Positions 9,379 through 17,576 of a DNA stretch of 64,000 bases are shown one piece after another. Below the pieces are notes generated by a model. It saw only the letters and a program-made list of their open reading frames with translations. It was not told the DNA's origin and did no database searches. Source of the DNA: JAWSVE01 sp033852115 (GTDB taxonomy: Bacteria; Pseudomonadota; Gammaproteobacteria; Pseudomonadales; Cellvibrionaceae); contig JAWSVE010000002.1 of assembly GCA_033852115.1 (NCBI GenBank), positions 372,001 to 436,000 of the forward strand. Reading direction: 5' to 3'. Both the position numbers and the translations under genes were made by a program. Position 1 is the first letter of the stretch, and every line of letters starts with the position of its first letter.

Positions 9379-10212
9379 ATGGACTATACCCTCACTGCAT
9401 CTGTAGAAAATTCGCAACTGCCTATCCGTCTTCTACAAATTACCGATTGCCATATCGGCCCTGATGACACGGAAGAGTTGCTTGGCTTAAATACTAACGA
9501 AAGTCTGCACGATGTGTTGGCGCATGTTATCGCGCAGCAAACACAGCCGTACGATATGTTATTGGCCACAGGCGATATTGCGAACAATGGGGGTGCGCGA
9601 ACTTACCGGCGTTTTTTAACATTGCTTGAAGATAGCTCGTTGCAATTTAATCATTTTGCTTGGCTACCGGGGAATCACGACTCCCCGGTTGATATGCTAG
9701 AGGCTCAGGATCGAGAGAGTCTGGTAAAACGTGTTGATATTGGCAATTGGACTCTCGTGTTATTAAATTCGCAAGTGCCAGGTCACACACACGGAAATTT
9801 AAATGGTAGTGAACTTAACTTACTTGACGAAATACTGTCGCACACTGCGGATAGGCATGTTTTAGTTTTTCTTCACCATCAACCGTTAGTGGTTGGTTGT
9901 GCGTGGCTAGATACCCAGAAGGTTCGTGCAGATTTTGCATTCTTTAAAGTACTTGATCAGTACACACATGTCCGGGGTGTTGTATGGGGACATGTTCATC
10001 AGGAATTTTCGGCAGATAGGCAAGGTGTGCCGTTTATGTCGACACCGTCTACTTGCATTCAATTTAAAACGCAAAGTGATGAGTTTGCGATTGAAAATTT
10101 AATGCCCGGTTATCGGTGGTTTGAGTTGCTCCCTGATGGCGAATTCAATACCTCTGTAGTTCGAATACCTCAAAAATCCTATCCCATCGAGTTTAATTCC
10201 GAAGGCTATTAA
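9379..10212 (+). CDS. cpdA: 3',5'-cyclic-AMP phosphodiesterase
   Basis: A 277-residue calcineurin-like metallophosphoesterase. Metal-binding motifs occur in order: QITDCHIG (D-x-H), LATGDIANNGG (GD), WLPGNHDSP (GNHD), VFLHHQP and GVVWGHVHQ (GHxH). CpdA hydrolyses cAMP and tunes CRP-dependent regulation. Here DCH replaces the usual DTH/DLH, which keeps the ligands. Assignment as CpdA rests on this motif set plus its place between yqiB and yqiA/parE. Confidence 0.92.
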   Translation: MDYTLTASVENSQLPIRLLQITDCHIGPDDTEELLGLNTNESLHDVLAHVIAQQTQPYDMLLATGDIANNGGARTYRRFLTLLEDSSLQFNHFAWLPGNHDSPVDMLEAQDRESLVKRVDIGNWTLVLLNSQVPGHTHGNLNGSELNLLDEILSHTADRHVLVFLHHQPLVVGCAWLDTQKVRADFAFFKVLDQYTHVRGVVWGHVHQEFSADRQGVPFMSTPSTCIQFKTQSDEFAIENLMPGYRWFELLPDGEFNTSVVRIPQKSYPIEFNSEGY

Positions 10213-10231
10213 TAGTCGCGGTTACCTACCT

Positions 10232-10810
10232 ATGAGCTTGCTGTTGTATATTCATGGTTTTTTGAGTTCGCCTCTGTCTGCGAAAGCTGTGCAATGTGAG
10301 GCATGGCTAAAACAACATCGGCCTGATATTCAGTATTGTTGTCCGGCATTAACGGCTTACCCTAAACAGGCGATGGAGCAACTAGAGTCGATCGTCGAAT
10401 CTCACCAACCCGAATCAATATATTTGCTGGGGAGTTCTATGGGTGGTTTTTATGCCACTGTACTGGCGGAAAAACATGGTTTCCCAGCTGTCCTGATTAA
10501 TCCAGCAGTAAATCCTCATCAGCTTATTAGTAAATATTTGCATACAGACTTAAAAAATTATCACAATGAAGAACGCTACCGTCTTGATGAATCGGATACG
10601 GCGGCATTGGAAGCACTTAACCCGCAAGTTATTAATTGTAAAAGCCGATTATGGCTAATGGCTCAAACAGGTGACGAGACCTTAAATTATCGCGATGCCG
10701 TAGAAAAATACTGCGGATGCGCGCAGCTAATAGAAGAAGGTGGGGATCACAGCTTTCAAAATTTCCAGCAACATTTACCCGAAATTATTGAATTCTTAGA
10801 AAAACATTAA
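10232..10810 (+). CDS. yqiA: YqiA-type esterase (alpha/beta hydrolase)
   Basis: A 192-residue UPF0227-type alpha/beta hydrolase. It begins LLYIHGFLSSPLSAKA (oxyanion-hole HGF), has the nucleophile elbow GSSMGGFYA (GxSxG), a catalytic-acid region near TGDETLNY and a catalytic His in GGDHSFQNF. E. coli YqiA hydrolyses short acyl esters in vitro, and its physiological substrate is uncertain. It starts 19 bp after cpdA and precedes parE, matching the conserved order. Confidence 0.9.
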   Translation: MSLLLYIHGFLSSPLSAKAVQCEAWLKQHRPDIQYCCPALTAYPKQAMEQLESIVESHQPESIYLLGSSMGGFYATVLAEKHGFPAVLINPAVNPHQLISKYLHTDLKNYHNEERYRLDESDTAALEALNPQVINCKSRLWLMAQTGDETLNYRDAVEKYCGCAQLIEEGGDHSFQNFQQHLPEIIEFLEKH

Positions 10811-10856
10811 TAAATACTAACATTTTTTTAAATACTAGGTTTAACACAAAATAGTT

Positions 10857-12740
10857 ATGGCAAATTATTCCGCAGAAGATATTGAAGTTTTAACAGGGCT
10901 TGATCCCGTTCGAAAACGCCCAGGCATGTATACCGATACCAATCGCCCCAATCATTTGGCGCAAGAGGTTATCGATAATAGTGTCGATGAAGCGTTGGCT
11001 GGACACTGTAAAAAAATTGATATCATTTTACACAAAGATCAATCTATCACTGTGACCGATGACGGTCGTGGTATGCCGGTGGATATTCATCCAGAACAAG
11101 GTAAGCCCGGTGTCGAGGTAATCTTAAGTACGTTGCACGCAGGCGGTAAATTTTCCAACGATAACTACCAGTTCTCAGGCGGTTTGCATGGGGTTGGTGT
11201 GTCGGTTGTCAACGCGTTATCGAAAGTTTTGGAAGTCACCATTAAGCGCGATGGTAGTGTGCATCGTATTGGCTTCAAAGATGGAGAGAAAGCGTCAGAC
11301 CTTGAAATCATCGATACCTGTGGAAAGCGCAATACGGGCACAAGCATTCGTTTTTTACCTGACCCGAAATATTTCGACTCGGCAAAGTTTTCTGTATCTC
11401 GCTTGCGTCATGTGCTTCGTGCAAAAGCGGTACTATGCCCGGGTCTTGAAGTTACTTTTTTAGACGAGCAAAGTGGCAACAAAGATGAGTGGTACTACGA
11501 AGATGGTTTAAAAGATTACTTGCTGCAAGCGACACAAGGTTGGGAATCATTGCCAACAGAGCCTTTTGTTGGTGCCTTTTCAGGAACGACCGAGGCCGCT
11601 GACTGGGCGGTGCAGTGGCTACCCGAAGGTGGCGAGCTTACACAAGAGAGTTACGTTAACCTAATTCCCACTGCGCAAGGCGGTACCCACGTCAATGGGT
11701 TGCGTACGGGGTTAATGGATGCGATGCGTGAATATTGTGAGTTCCGTAACCTAATTCCTCGCGGGATTAAATTAGCACCGGACGATTTATGGAATAACTG
11801 TTGTTACATTCTTTCTTCAAAAATGGCTGACCCTCAATTTTCTGGCCAAACGAAGGAACGTTTATCGTCACGTGAAGCCGCCGCATTTGTTGCCGGTGTT
11901 GCCAAAGACGCATTTAGCTTGTGGCTAAACCAACACACAGAAGAAGGCGATAAACTGGCAGACTTCTGTATTAGTAACGCGCAAAAACGTGTTCGTTCAA
12001 GTAAAAAGATTGCCCGTAAAAAAGTCACAGCGGGACCCGCCTTGCCTGGCAAGTTGGCAGATTGTTCATCGGATGATCCTTCGCGTGGCGAATTATTTTT
12101 GGTGGAAGGGGATTCAGCAGGTGGTTCTGCCAAGCAAGCGCGTGATCGCGTATTTCAAGCCATCATGCCGTTGCGCGGAAAAATATTAAATACCTGGGAA
12201 GTTGAAAGCCAAGAAGTGCTAGCCTCTCAAGAAGTACATGATATTTCAGTCGCGCTCGGTGTTGATCCTGGATCAGATAATCTCGATAACCTTCGTTATC
12301 ACAAAATTTGTATCCTTGCCGATGCGGATTCCGATGGTTTGCATATCGCCACACTGCTATGCGCGCTATTCGTTCGCCACTTTAAGCCTATGGTTGCTGC
12401 GGGCCACGTCTACGTTGCCATGCCACCGCTGTATCGCATTGATGTCGGCAAAGATGTTTACTACGCACTCGATGACGCTGAAAAGCAAGGTGTGCTCAAC
12501 CGTATCGAAGCCGAGAAGAAAAAAGGCAAGGTAAACGTACAACGCTTCAAAGGTTTGGGTGAAATGAACCCGCTGCAACTGCGCGAAACCACCATGGCCC
12601 CGGACACCCGCCGCCTTGTTAAGCTCACCATCGACTCCGGCGATGATACCGCGCAAATGCTGGATATGTTGTTAGCCAAAAAACGTTCAAGCGACCGCAA
12701 AGCATGGCTAGAAACAAAAGGTGATATGGCTGAGGTATAG
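10857..12740 (+). CDS. parE: DNA topoisomerase IV subunit B
   Basis: A 627-residue GHKL-type ATPase subunit of topoisomerase IV. It shows VLTGLDPVRKRPGMYTDT at the N-terminus, the ATP-binding VIDNSVDEALAG and VTDDGRGMPVD motifs, GGLHGVGVSVVNALS, and the TOPRIM region with LVEGDSAGGSAKQARDR and LADADSDGLHIATLL. The C-terminal RFKGLGEMNPLQLRETTM is typical. ParE pairs with ParC, which is encoded separately at 26023-28275, to decatenate replicated chromosomes. It is the distal member of the nudF-yqiB-cpdA-yqiA-parE cluster. Confidence 0.97.
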   Translation: MANYSAEDIEVLTGLDPVRKRPGMYTDTNRPNHLAQEVIDNSVDEALAGHCKKIDIILHKDQSITVTDDGRGMPVDIHPEQGKPGVEVILSTLHAGGKFSNDNYQFSGGLHGVGVSVVNALSKVLEVTIKRDGSVHRIGFKDGEKASDLEIIDTCGKRNTGTSIRFLPDPKYFDSAKFSVSRLRHVLRAKAVLCPGLEVTFLDEQSGNKDEWYYEDGLKDYLLQATQGWESLPTEPFVGAFSGTTEAADWAVQWLPEGGELTQESYVNLIPTAQGGTHVNGLRTGLMDAMREYCEFRNLIPRGIKLAPDDLWNNCCYILSSKMADPQFSGQTKERLSSREAAAFVAGVAKDAFSLWLNQHTEEGDKLADFCISNAQKRVRSSKKIARKKVTAGPALPGKLADCSSDDPSRGELFLVEGDSAGGSAKQARDRVFQAIMPLRGKILNTWEVESQEVLASQEVHDISVALGVDPGSDNLDNLRYHKICILADADSDGLHIATLLCALFVRHFKPMVAAGHVYVAMPPLYRIDVGKDVYYALDDAEKQGVLNRIEAEKKKGKVNVQRFKGLGEMNPLQLRETTMAPDTRRLVKLTIDSGDDTAQMLDMLLAKKRSSDRKAWLETKGDMAEV

Positions 12741-12813
12741 CCTAAACGATTATTCCGAGAACACTGGGGTTAGCGATTGATAAAGATTAATTTAATAAGC
12801 ACTACGTTTTTCG

Positions 12814-13380
12814 ATGAACATTTCTCGTATCGCCGATAGGCTGGGTTATTTGCTTACGGCGGTTGGTCTGCTTGCTGTTGTACATGTGGCCAACGTCTTA
12901 TTGCAGTACGAGCTTGTTCAATATGGAGTGTTGCCTCGAAACGTTTCTAAAATTTGGCAGATTTTAACCGCACCCTTTATTCATGGTAGTAACTACCACT
13001 TAGTGAATAACGTTATTGGGCTGGTAATATTTGGTGCGATTGCAGTACTAAAGTCGAAGCGTTATTTCTTTATCGCGAGCGCCTTAATAATCATCGTCAG
13101 TGGTTTGTTGGTTTGGATATTTGGGCGAGCTTCATTGCACGTTGGCGCTAGCGGTTGGATCTTTGGCCTCTGGAGTTTAAGTATTGCTACCGCATTCTTT
13201 GATAAACGATTCTGGAATATTGCAATTGCATTGATTGTCGTATTTTTCTACGGCGGAATGATATATGGTGTCCTACCAGGCGACCCACGCATATCATTCG
13301 AGTTTCACCTGGCAGGCGCGCTCTCTGGGTTTCTGGTTGCGATGTGGTTGCACAGCAAGAAAGGGCGGCGTAGCCGTTAA
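12814..13380 (+). CDS. rhomboid-family intramembrane serine protease
   Basis: A 188-residue protein with about six hydrophobic segments. Rhomboid signatures are visible: FIHGSNYHLVNNVIGL (HxxxN-type loop of TM2), LHVGASGWIFGLWSL (GxSG with nucleophile Ser at about residue 113) and FEFHLAGALSGFLVAMWL with the catalytic His at about residue 165. It cleaves transmembrane substrates within the inner membrane; the target is unknown. The small size also fits the rhombosortase subgroup, but no GlyGly-CTERM substrate is seen in the window. It lies between parE and the NfeD/SPFH pair with separate spacing, so a common operon is not certain. Confidence 0.82.
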   Translation: MNISRIADRLGYLLTAVGLLAVVHVANVLLQYELVQYGVLPRNVSKIWQILTAPFIHGSNYHLVNNVIGLVIFGAIAVLKSKRYFFIASALIIIVSGLLVWIFGRASLHVGASGWIFGLWSLSIATAFFDKRFWNIAIALIVVFFYGGMIYGVLPGDPRISFEFHLAGALSGFLVAMWLHSKKGRRSR

Positions 13381-13435
13381 CCAAGCCATATAACTTTAAT
13401 AACAACAATAACAAACTCCATAAAGAGGAATCATC

Positions 13436-13900
13436 ATGGTTGATTGGTTGAACGCGAATGCGGAGTACTGGCATTGGTGGGTGTTTGGTATATTTCTGTC
13501 GGTATTGGAAATATTTGTTCCCAGTTTTTTCATGATTTGGCTGGGTGCTAGCGCAGTGGTTGTGGGTATGGTCATGCTTGTTGCGCCTATTTCTTTTGCC
13601 GTGCAACTGGGTATATGGGCGGCATTGTCTGTTGCCTGTCTGGTTGGGTGGTTTAAGTTTGTTGCACCTAAAATGAAAGATCGAACTCGCTCCGGTATGG
13701 CGATGGAAGCCATCAACGGCAAGGTGGGGACTGTACTTGAGTATCAGGTGTCTTCAGGGCGAGGAACATTGAGGTTTTCAGCACCAATTTTAGGCGAAGA
13801 TGAATGGCGGTTTATTTGTGAAGCCGAATTGGTGCCTGGTGATAAAGTGTCTGTTTTTGACACCAGTGGTAATGATTTATTAGTCAAAAAAGTGAGCTAA
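13436..13900 (+). CDS. NfeD-like membrane protein (short form)
   Basis: A 154-residue protein with two to three N-terminal hydrophobic helices (about residues 14-75: WVFGIFLSVLEIFVPSFFMIWLGASAVVVGMVMLVAPISFAVQLGIWAALSVACLVG) and a C-terminal OB-fold region (INGKVGTVLEYQVSSGRGTLRFSAPILGEDEWRFICEAELVPGDKVSVFDTSGNDLLVKKV). This is the short NfeD form without the ClpP-type protease domain. It is immediately followed by an SPFH protein, nine bases away, the standard NfeD/stomatin pairing for membrane microdomain function. Confidence 0.9.
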   Translation: MVDWLNANAEYWHWWVFGIFLSVLEIFVPSFFMIWLGASAVVVGMVMLVAPISFAVQLGIWAALSVACLVGWFKFVAPKMKDRTRSGMAMEAINGKVGTVLEYQVSSGRGTLRFSAPILGEDEWRFICEAELVPGDKVSVFDTSGNDLLVKKVS

Positions 13901-13909
13901 GGAGGGAGC

Positions 13910-14758
13910 ATGGAGTCATTAATTCCAGTCATCGCAATCGTTATTTTGGTTATTGTCACTATTGCGCTAGGTGTGCGCACTGTACCGCAAGGCCGTAAAG
14001 ATGTTGTTCAACGATTGGGGAAATACCATAAAACGTTAACGCCCGGCCTCAACTTGATTATTCCCTATGTTGATACGGTTGCTTACAAAGTCACAACCAA
14101 AGACATCGTGCTTGATATCCCTTCACAAGATGTTATTACTCAAGATAATGCGGTCATTATTGCGAATGCAGTCGCTTACATTAATATCGTAAGCCCCGAA
14201 AAGGCGGTGTATGGTGTTGAGAATTACATTATCGCTATTCAGAATTTAATCCAGACATCGCTGCGCTCCATTGTGGGCGAAATGTCGTTAGATGATGCGC
14301 TTTCTTCTCGAGATCAGATCAAGGCAAAGCTTAAGATGTCTATTTCTGATGATATTTCCGATTGGGGAATTATCTTGAAGACCGTTGAGATTCAAGACAT
14401 TAATCCATCGCCAACCATGCAAAAGGCGATGGAAGAACAAGCAGCGGCCGAGCGTCAGCGACGTGCTGCAGTGACCAAAGCAGAAGGTGAAAAACAGGCC
14501 GCAGTACTAGAAGCCGAAGGTCGCCTTGAAGCCTCTAAGCGTGATGCAGAAGCGACCATTGTATTGGCTGATGCCTCCGCAAGAGCGATTAAATTGGTTA
14601 CGGAGTCCATAGAGCGTGGCGACGAGCTGCCGGTAATGTACTTACTGGGCGAAAAATACATGGAAACTCTCAATGAGCTGTCGGCCTCCAACAATTCCAA
14701 GATGGTCGTTTATCCCGCCGATATCGCGACTGCGGTGAAAGGGTTATTTACTCGCTAA
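13910..14758 (+). CDS. SPFH/stomatin-family membrane protein (QmcA-like)
   Basis: A 282-residue protein with one N-terminal transmembrane anchor (LIPVIAIVILVIVTIALGV), then an SPFH domain (VPQGRKDVVQRLGKYHKTLTPGLNLIIPYVDTVAYKVTTKDIVLDIPSQDVITQDNAVI) and an Ala/Glu-rich coiled coil (KAMEEQAAAERQRRAAVTKAEGEKQAAVLEAEGRLEASKRDAEATI). It has the stomatin/QmcA layout and probably oligomerises on the inner membrane. An unusually good ribosome site (AAGGAGGGAGC then ATG) directly precedes the start. It is the second gene of the NfeD/SPFH pair and ends before a clear intrinsic terminator. Confidence 0.9.
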   Translation: MESLIPVIAIVILVIVTIALGVRTVPQGRKDVVQRLGKYHKTLTPGLNLIIPYVDTVAYKVTTKDIVLDIPSQDVITQDNAVIIANAVAYINIVSPEKAVYGVENYIIAIQNLIQTSLRSIVGEMSLDDALSSRDQIKAKLKMSISDDISDWGIILKTVEIQDINPSPTMQKAMEEQAAAERQRRAAVTKAEGEKQAAVLEAEGRLEASKRDAEATIVLADASARAIKLVTESIERGDELPVMYLLGEKYMETLNELSASNNSKMVVYPADIATAVKGLFTR

Positions 14759-14783
14759 TAAGCCTAAGCAATCCAGCCTGCTG

Positions 14784-14817
14784 AACCCTCGCTAACTTCC
14801 GCTTGGCGAGGGTTTTT
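14784..14817 (+). terminator. intrinsic terminator after the NfeD/SPFH operon
   Basis: A 9-bp perfect stem (AACCCTCGC at 14784-14792 with GCGAGGGTT at 14806-14814) is followed by a short T run. It lies 26 bp after the SPFH stop and before the purC promoter region. Confidence 0.88.
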
Positions 14818-14963
14818 AAATATCTAAAAGAATTACTTCGAGTCTAAATATAGAGCCTTTGGTTCTATAACTTTACGTGATGAAAACGTAAGAATCTTGT
14901 AGAATTCGCGGCTTTTTTAATCATACCTCTATTGTTATAGACTTTTTATCGCAGGGAATTCCT

Positions 14964-16085
14964 ATGAGCACTTCCGGCCAATCTCTTAAAAATGCCGTGT
15001 TAGCGGTAAACGACGATCTGCCGATCCGTACTGACCAACCCGTTCATAGTGGAAAGGTCCGCTCCGTCTATTGGTTGACCGAAGCCGATAGTCGTCGCTT
15101 GATTGCCGAGAAAGGGTACGATGTGGCGGCCGATGCACCATTGGCGATCATGGTGATCAGCGATCGCATTTCCGCGTTTGATTGCATTTGGCGCGGTGAA
15201 GGCGATGTGCGAGGTGTGCCAGGTAAAGGTGCGTCACTTAATGCCATCTCCAACCACTGGTTTAAGCGCTTTCGCGAAGAAGGTTTAGCCGATAGCCATA
15301 TCCTTGATATTCCCCACCCATTTGTGTGGATTGTTCAAAAAGCTAAGCCCGTAATGATCGAAGCGATTTGTCGCCAATACATCACCGGTTCCATGTGGCG
15401 TTCGTATAGCAAAGGTGAGCGGGAATTCTGTGGTATTGCTATTCCCGATGGGCTCGAGAAAGATCAAAAGCTACCAGAATTGTTAATTACCCCCTCTACT
15501 AAGGGTATTCTCAAAGGAATCCCCGGTGTACCTGAAGTCGATGATGTAAACATCACCCGAAAAGATATCGAAGATAATTATCAAGCGTTTAATTTCCGTA
15601 ATCACGATGATATTGGGACTTACGAAAAGTTATTGCGTGAGGGCTTTAACGTCATCAGTGATGACCTTGAAAAACTTAATCAAATCTTCGTCGATACCAA
15701 GTTTGAGTTCGGCTTTGTGACGGATAAGGCCGGGAACGAAAAACTTATTTACATGGATGAAGTTGGTACTCCTGACTCATCACGCATTTGGGATGGAGCG
15801 AGCTACCAAGACGGTAAAATTGTAGAGAACTCGAAAGAAGGCTTCCGTCAGTTCTTACTTGGTCATTTTGAAGACTCCGACATTCTGCTGAATAAAGACC
15901 GGATGGCGGAGCGTTCTGCACTAGCACGTGACAATGAATTGCCGATGGATGCGTTAATGGATGTCTCGAATACCTATCGCGGTATTGCAGAGAAGATTAC
16001 TGGGGAAAAGATCGAGCTATCAGACAACCCTAAAGCGGAAATTATCGCGATCTTAAAAGAGCAATATGATCTGATTGCTGACTAG
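14964..16085 (+). CDS. purC: SAICAR synthase, long form
   Basis: Phosphoribosylaminoimidazole-succinocarboxamide synthase joins CAIR and aspartate in purine synthesis. The 373-residue length matches the long form found in a subset of marine gammaproteobacteria rather than the about 237-residue E. coli PurC. Recognisable blocks are HSGKVRSVYWL (nucleotide loop), MVISDRISAFDC, ICRQYITGSMWRSY, VDTKFEFGFV and LIYMDEVGTPDSSRIWDG. It is monocistronic: a terminator lies upstream and another directly downstream. The 146-bp upstream gap must hold the promoter, but I could not place a clear PurR operator in it. Confidence 0.94.
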   Translation: MSTSGQSLKNAVLAVNDDLPIRTDQPVHSGKVRSVYWLTEADSRRLIAEKGYDVAADAPLAIMVISDRISAFDCIWRGEGDVRGVPGKGASLNAISNHWFKRFREEGLADSHILDIPHPFVWIVQKAKPVMIEAICRQYITGSMWRSYSKGEREFCGIAIPDGLEKDQKLPELLITPSTKGILKGIPGVPEVDDVNITRKDIEDNYQAFNFRNHDDIGTYEKLLREGFNVISDDLEKLNQIFVDTKFEFGFVTDKAGNEKLIYMDEVGTPDSSRIWDGASYQDGKIVENSKEGFRQFLLGHFEDSDILLNKDRMAERSALARDNELPMDALMDVSNTYRGIAEKITGEKIELSDNPKAEIIAILKEQYDLIAD

Positions 16086-16102
16086 TGTTAATTGCGGCCA
16101 AT

Positions 16103-16140
16103 AAAAAAGGCGCAGACCTTCCTAGGCTGCGCCTTTTTTT
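16103..16140 (+). terminator. intrinsic terminator, purC (possibly bidirectional)
   Basis: A stem of AAAAAAGGCGCAG with CTGCGCCTTTTTTT (16103-16115 and 16127-16139) follows the purC stop by 18 bases. The A run on the left arm would also make it work for the convergent small gene at 16154-16441. Confidence 0.92.
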
Positions 16141-16153
16141 GGCTTATGATAAC

Positions 16154-16441
16154 TTACGCTTTTTGCATGCGCTCTTTATAAGCACGCACTAGCGAGTTAA
16201 AGTCTTCCGCGATTGTTTCAATCTTTTTCGTCATTCGACGCTGCGCTAACTCATTGCGTGTGCAACCAATGAATTTCTCAGCAGACTTAATGTAATCCTT
16301 AACGTCGTTTTGTGCTTTAACCATTTGAGCGGTTACAGCATCGGCAACGTTGGGTAGTGCAGGTTCTTGTGGCTCTTCACAACCTGCAACAGCGATGTTA
16401 GTAAAAAGTAAGCTGGCAAATACCAAAGCGAATAATTTCAT
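16154..16441 (-). CDS. small exported protein, possible lipoprotein
   Basis: A 95-residue protein of unknown function. The N-terminus is a signal sequence (MKLFALVFASLLFTNIAVAGC). The VAGC end could be a relaxed lipobox with the Cys at residue 20, or an ordinary AVA signal-peptidase I site. The mature part is charged and helical with one further Cys (KFIGCTRNELAQRRMTKKIETIAEDF). It is convergent with purC and shares its terminator. No relative recognised. Confidence 0.6.
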   Translation of the reverse strand: MKLFALVFASLLFTNIAVAGCEEPQEPALPNVADAVTAQMVKAQNDVKDYIKSAEKFIGCTRNELAQRRMTKKIETIAEDFNSLVRAYKERMQKA

Positions 16442-16890
16442 AGATGCGTCCTCTTCTAGAAAATGGGTAGCCGACCACTCTGTGGCTGCCCTTGTTCACA
16501 AAACTGAGGAGACTATATCGACCGGCAGGTACTCCCTCCAATAATTTATATCCATAGATTTTCAAAAGTTTCTGGTTGGCGCGTACAATAATCTTATTTT
16601 TAGTTATCAATTTTAGTTTGGATGTGTGACATACTACACATTCAATAACCATGAGTACTGTCAACCAAGAGGGAGCTAGTCCCTCGATCTAAACGCATTA
16701 CACTTTTCAACAGTTCTAAAAGTATTTTGAAGAGAAAGTATGCGAAATGCTTGGCAATTTCGTGCAAATAGGCGCGTTAGACGGCGAAATCCGATGTTGT
16801 GTTAGCCGCAGGCCGCAATGAGTGGCCTAAAAATTCAGGTAGCCTGGTATCATGGCATCTGAACTTATCTGTCCCTTATGATGTGGTGTA
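16442..16890. other. intergenic region without a recognised gene
   Basis: About 450 bp separating two divergent genes. It contains a small hairpin (GAGGGA-GCTAG-TCCCTC near 16668-16684) and probable promoters for both sides, such as a TATCAT box near 16850 upstream of the permease. The short reading frames here lack ribosome sites and resemble nothing known. I see no RNA gene. Confidence 0.4.
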
Positions 16891-17574
16891 ATGGATATTG
16901 TAATTAGTGCGTATTTCACAGCGTTCATACTCGGCGCAATTCATGCTATCGAGCTAGACCATTTAGTGGCGGTTAGCGTGTTTGCCGGTTTGAGGCCTAA
17001 GTTAAAAGCGGCGGCGAGTTATGGAGCGCGTTGGGGTCTAGGGCATGCAGCGATTGTTGTGCTCGTCGGTAGTATTTTGGCAGCGCTAAATATTCGTTTA
17101 GACGCCTACTGGCAATATTGGGGAGAAGCCCTTGTGGGCGCCGCGCTGATCGGTCTTGCTGTCTGGGCTATTGCGGTGAGTGTTAGCAATAGAGGTGTGG
17201 TATCGCGGAATGAATCATTGGTCTACGCTTGTCACTCGCAACCAGACGGACTCGATCACGGGCTAACCCAGTCGCAACGGCATCGACATATCCCGACCGC
17301 AATGGGCGCATTGCATGGTTTGGCAGGCTCTGCGCCGTTGCTGGCTTTGATTCCAATTACACTGTTGAACGATTTTAAGCAGGCACTTATCTACCTGGTG
17401 CTATTTAGTGTCGGTACGACATTGGCGATGGTGATTTATGCGGTGACCGCAGCGTGTGCGGTGCAGGGTTTAGGGGCGCATAAGTTGGGTGAGCGTTGGC
17501 TGAGTTTCCTCATTGCCGCGATTACTTTTGGTGTCGGCGTGTTCTGGCTTGTGCAGGCGTGGGCCAACCTTTAG
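16891..17574 (+). CDS. HoxN/UreH-like metal permease
   Basis: A 227-residue membrane protein with about six transmembrane helices. The first helix carries LGAIHAIELDHLVAVSVFAG, equivalent to the HAxxxDH metal-selectivity motif of nickel/cobalt transporters, and WGLGHAAIVVLVG supplies the second conserved His. A His-rich hydrophilic loop lies between helices (VYACHSQPDGLDHGLTQSQRHRHIP). The likely role is uptake of nickel, cobalt or another divalent ion, but the exact metal is unclear. The next gene, a PepSY membrane protein, begins two bases after its stop, so the two are almost certainly an operon. Confidence 0.75.
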   Translation: MDIVISAYFTAFILGAIHAIELDHLVAVSVFAGLRPKLKAAASYGARWGLGHAAIVVLVGSILAALNIRLDAYWQYWGEALVGAALIGLAVWAIAVSVSNRGVVSRNESLVYACHSQPDGLDHGLTQSQRHRHIPTAMGALHGLAGSAPLLALIPITLLNDFKQALIYLVLFSVGTTLAMVIYAVTAACAVQGLGAHKLGERWLSFLIAAITFGVGVFWLVQAWANL

Positions 17575-17576
17575 CG

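Noticed and set aside
17496..17576. Longer N-terminus for the PepSY protein
   Set aside because: It would overlap the permease in another frame; the ATG right after the permease stop begins the conserved sequence.
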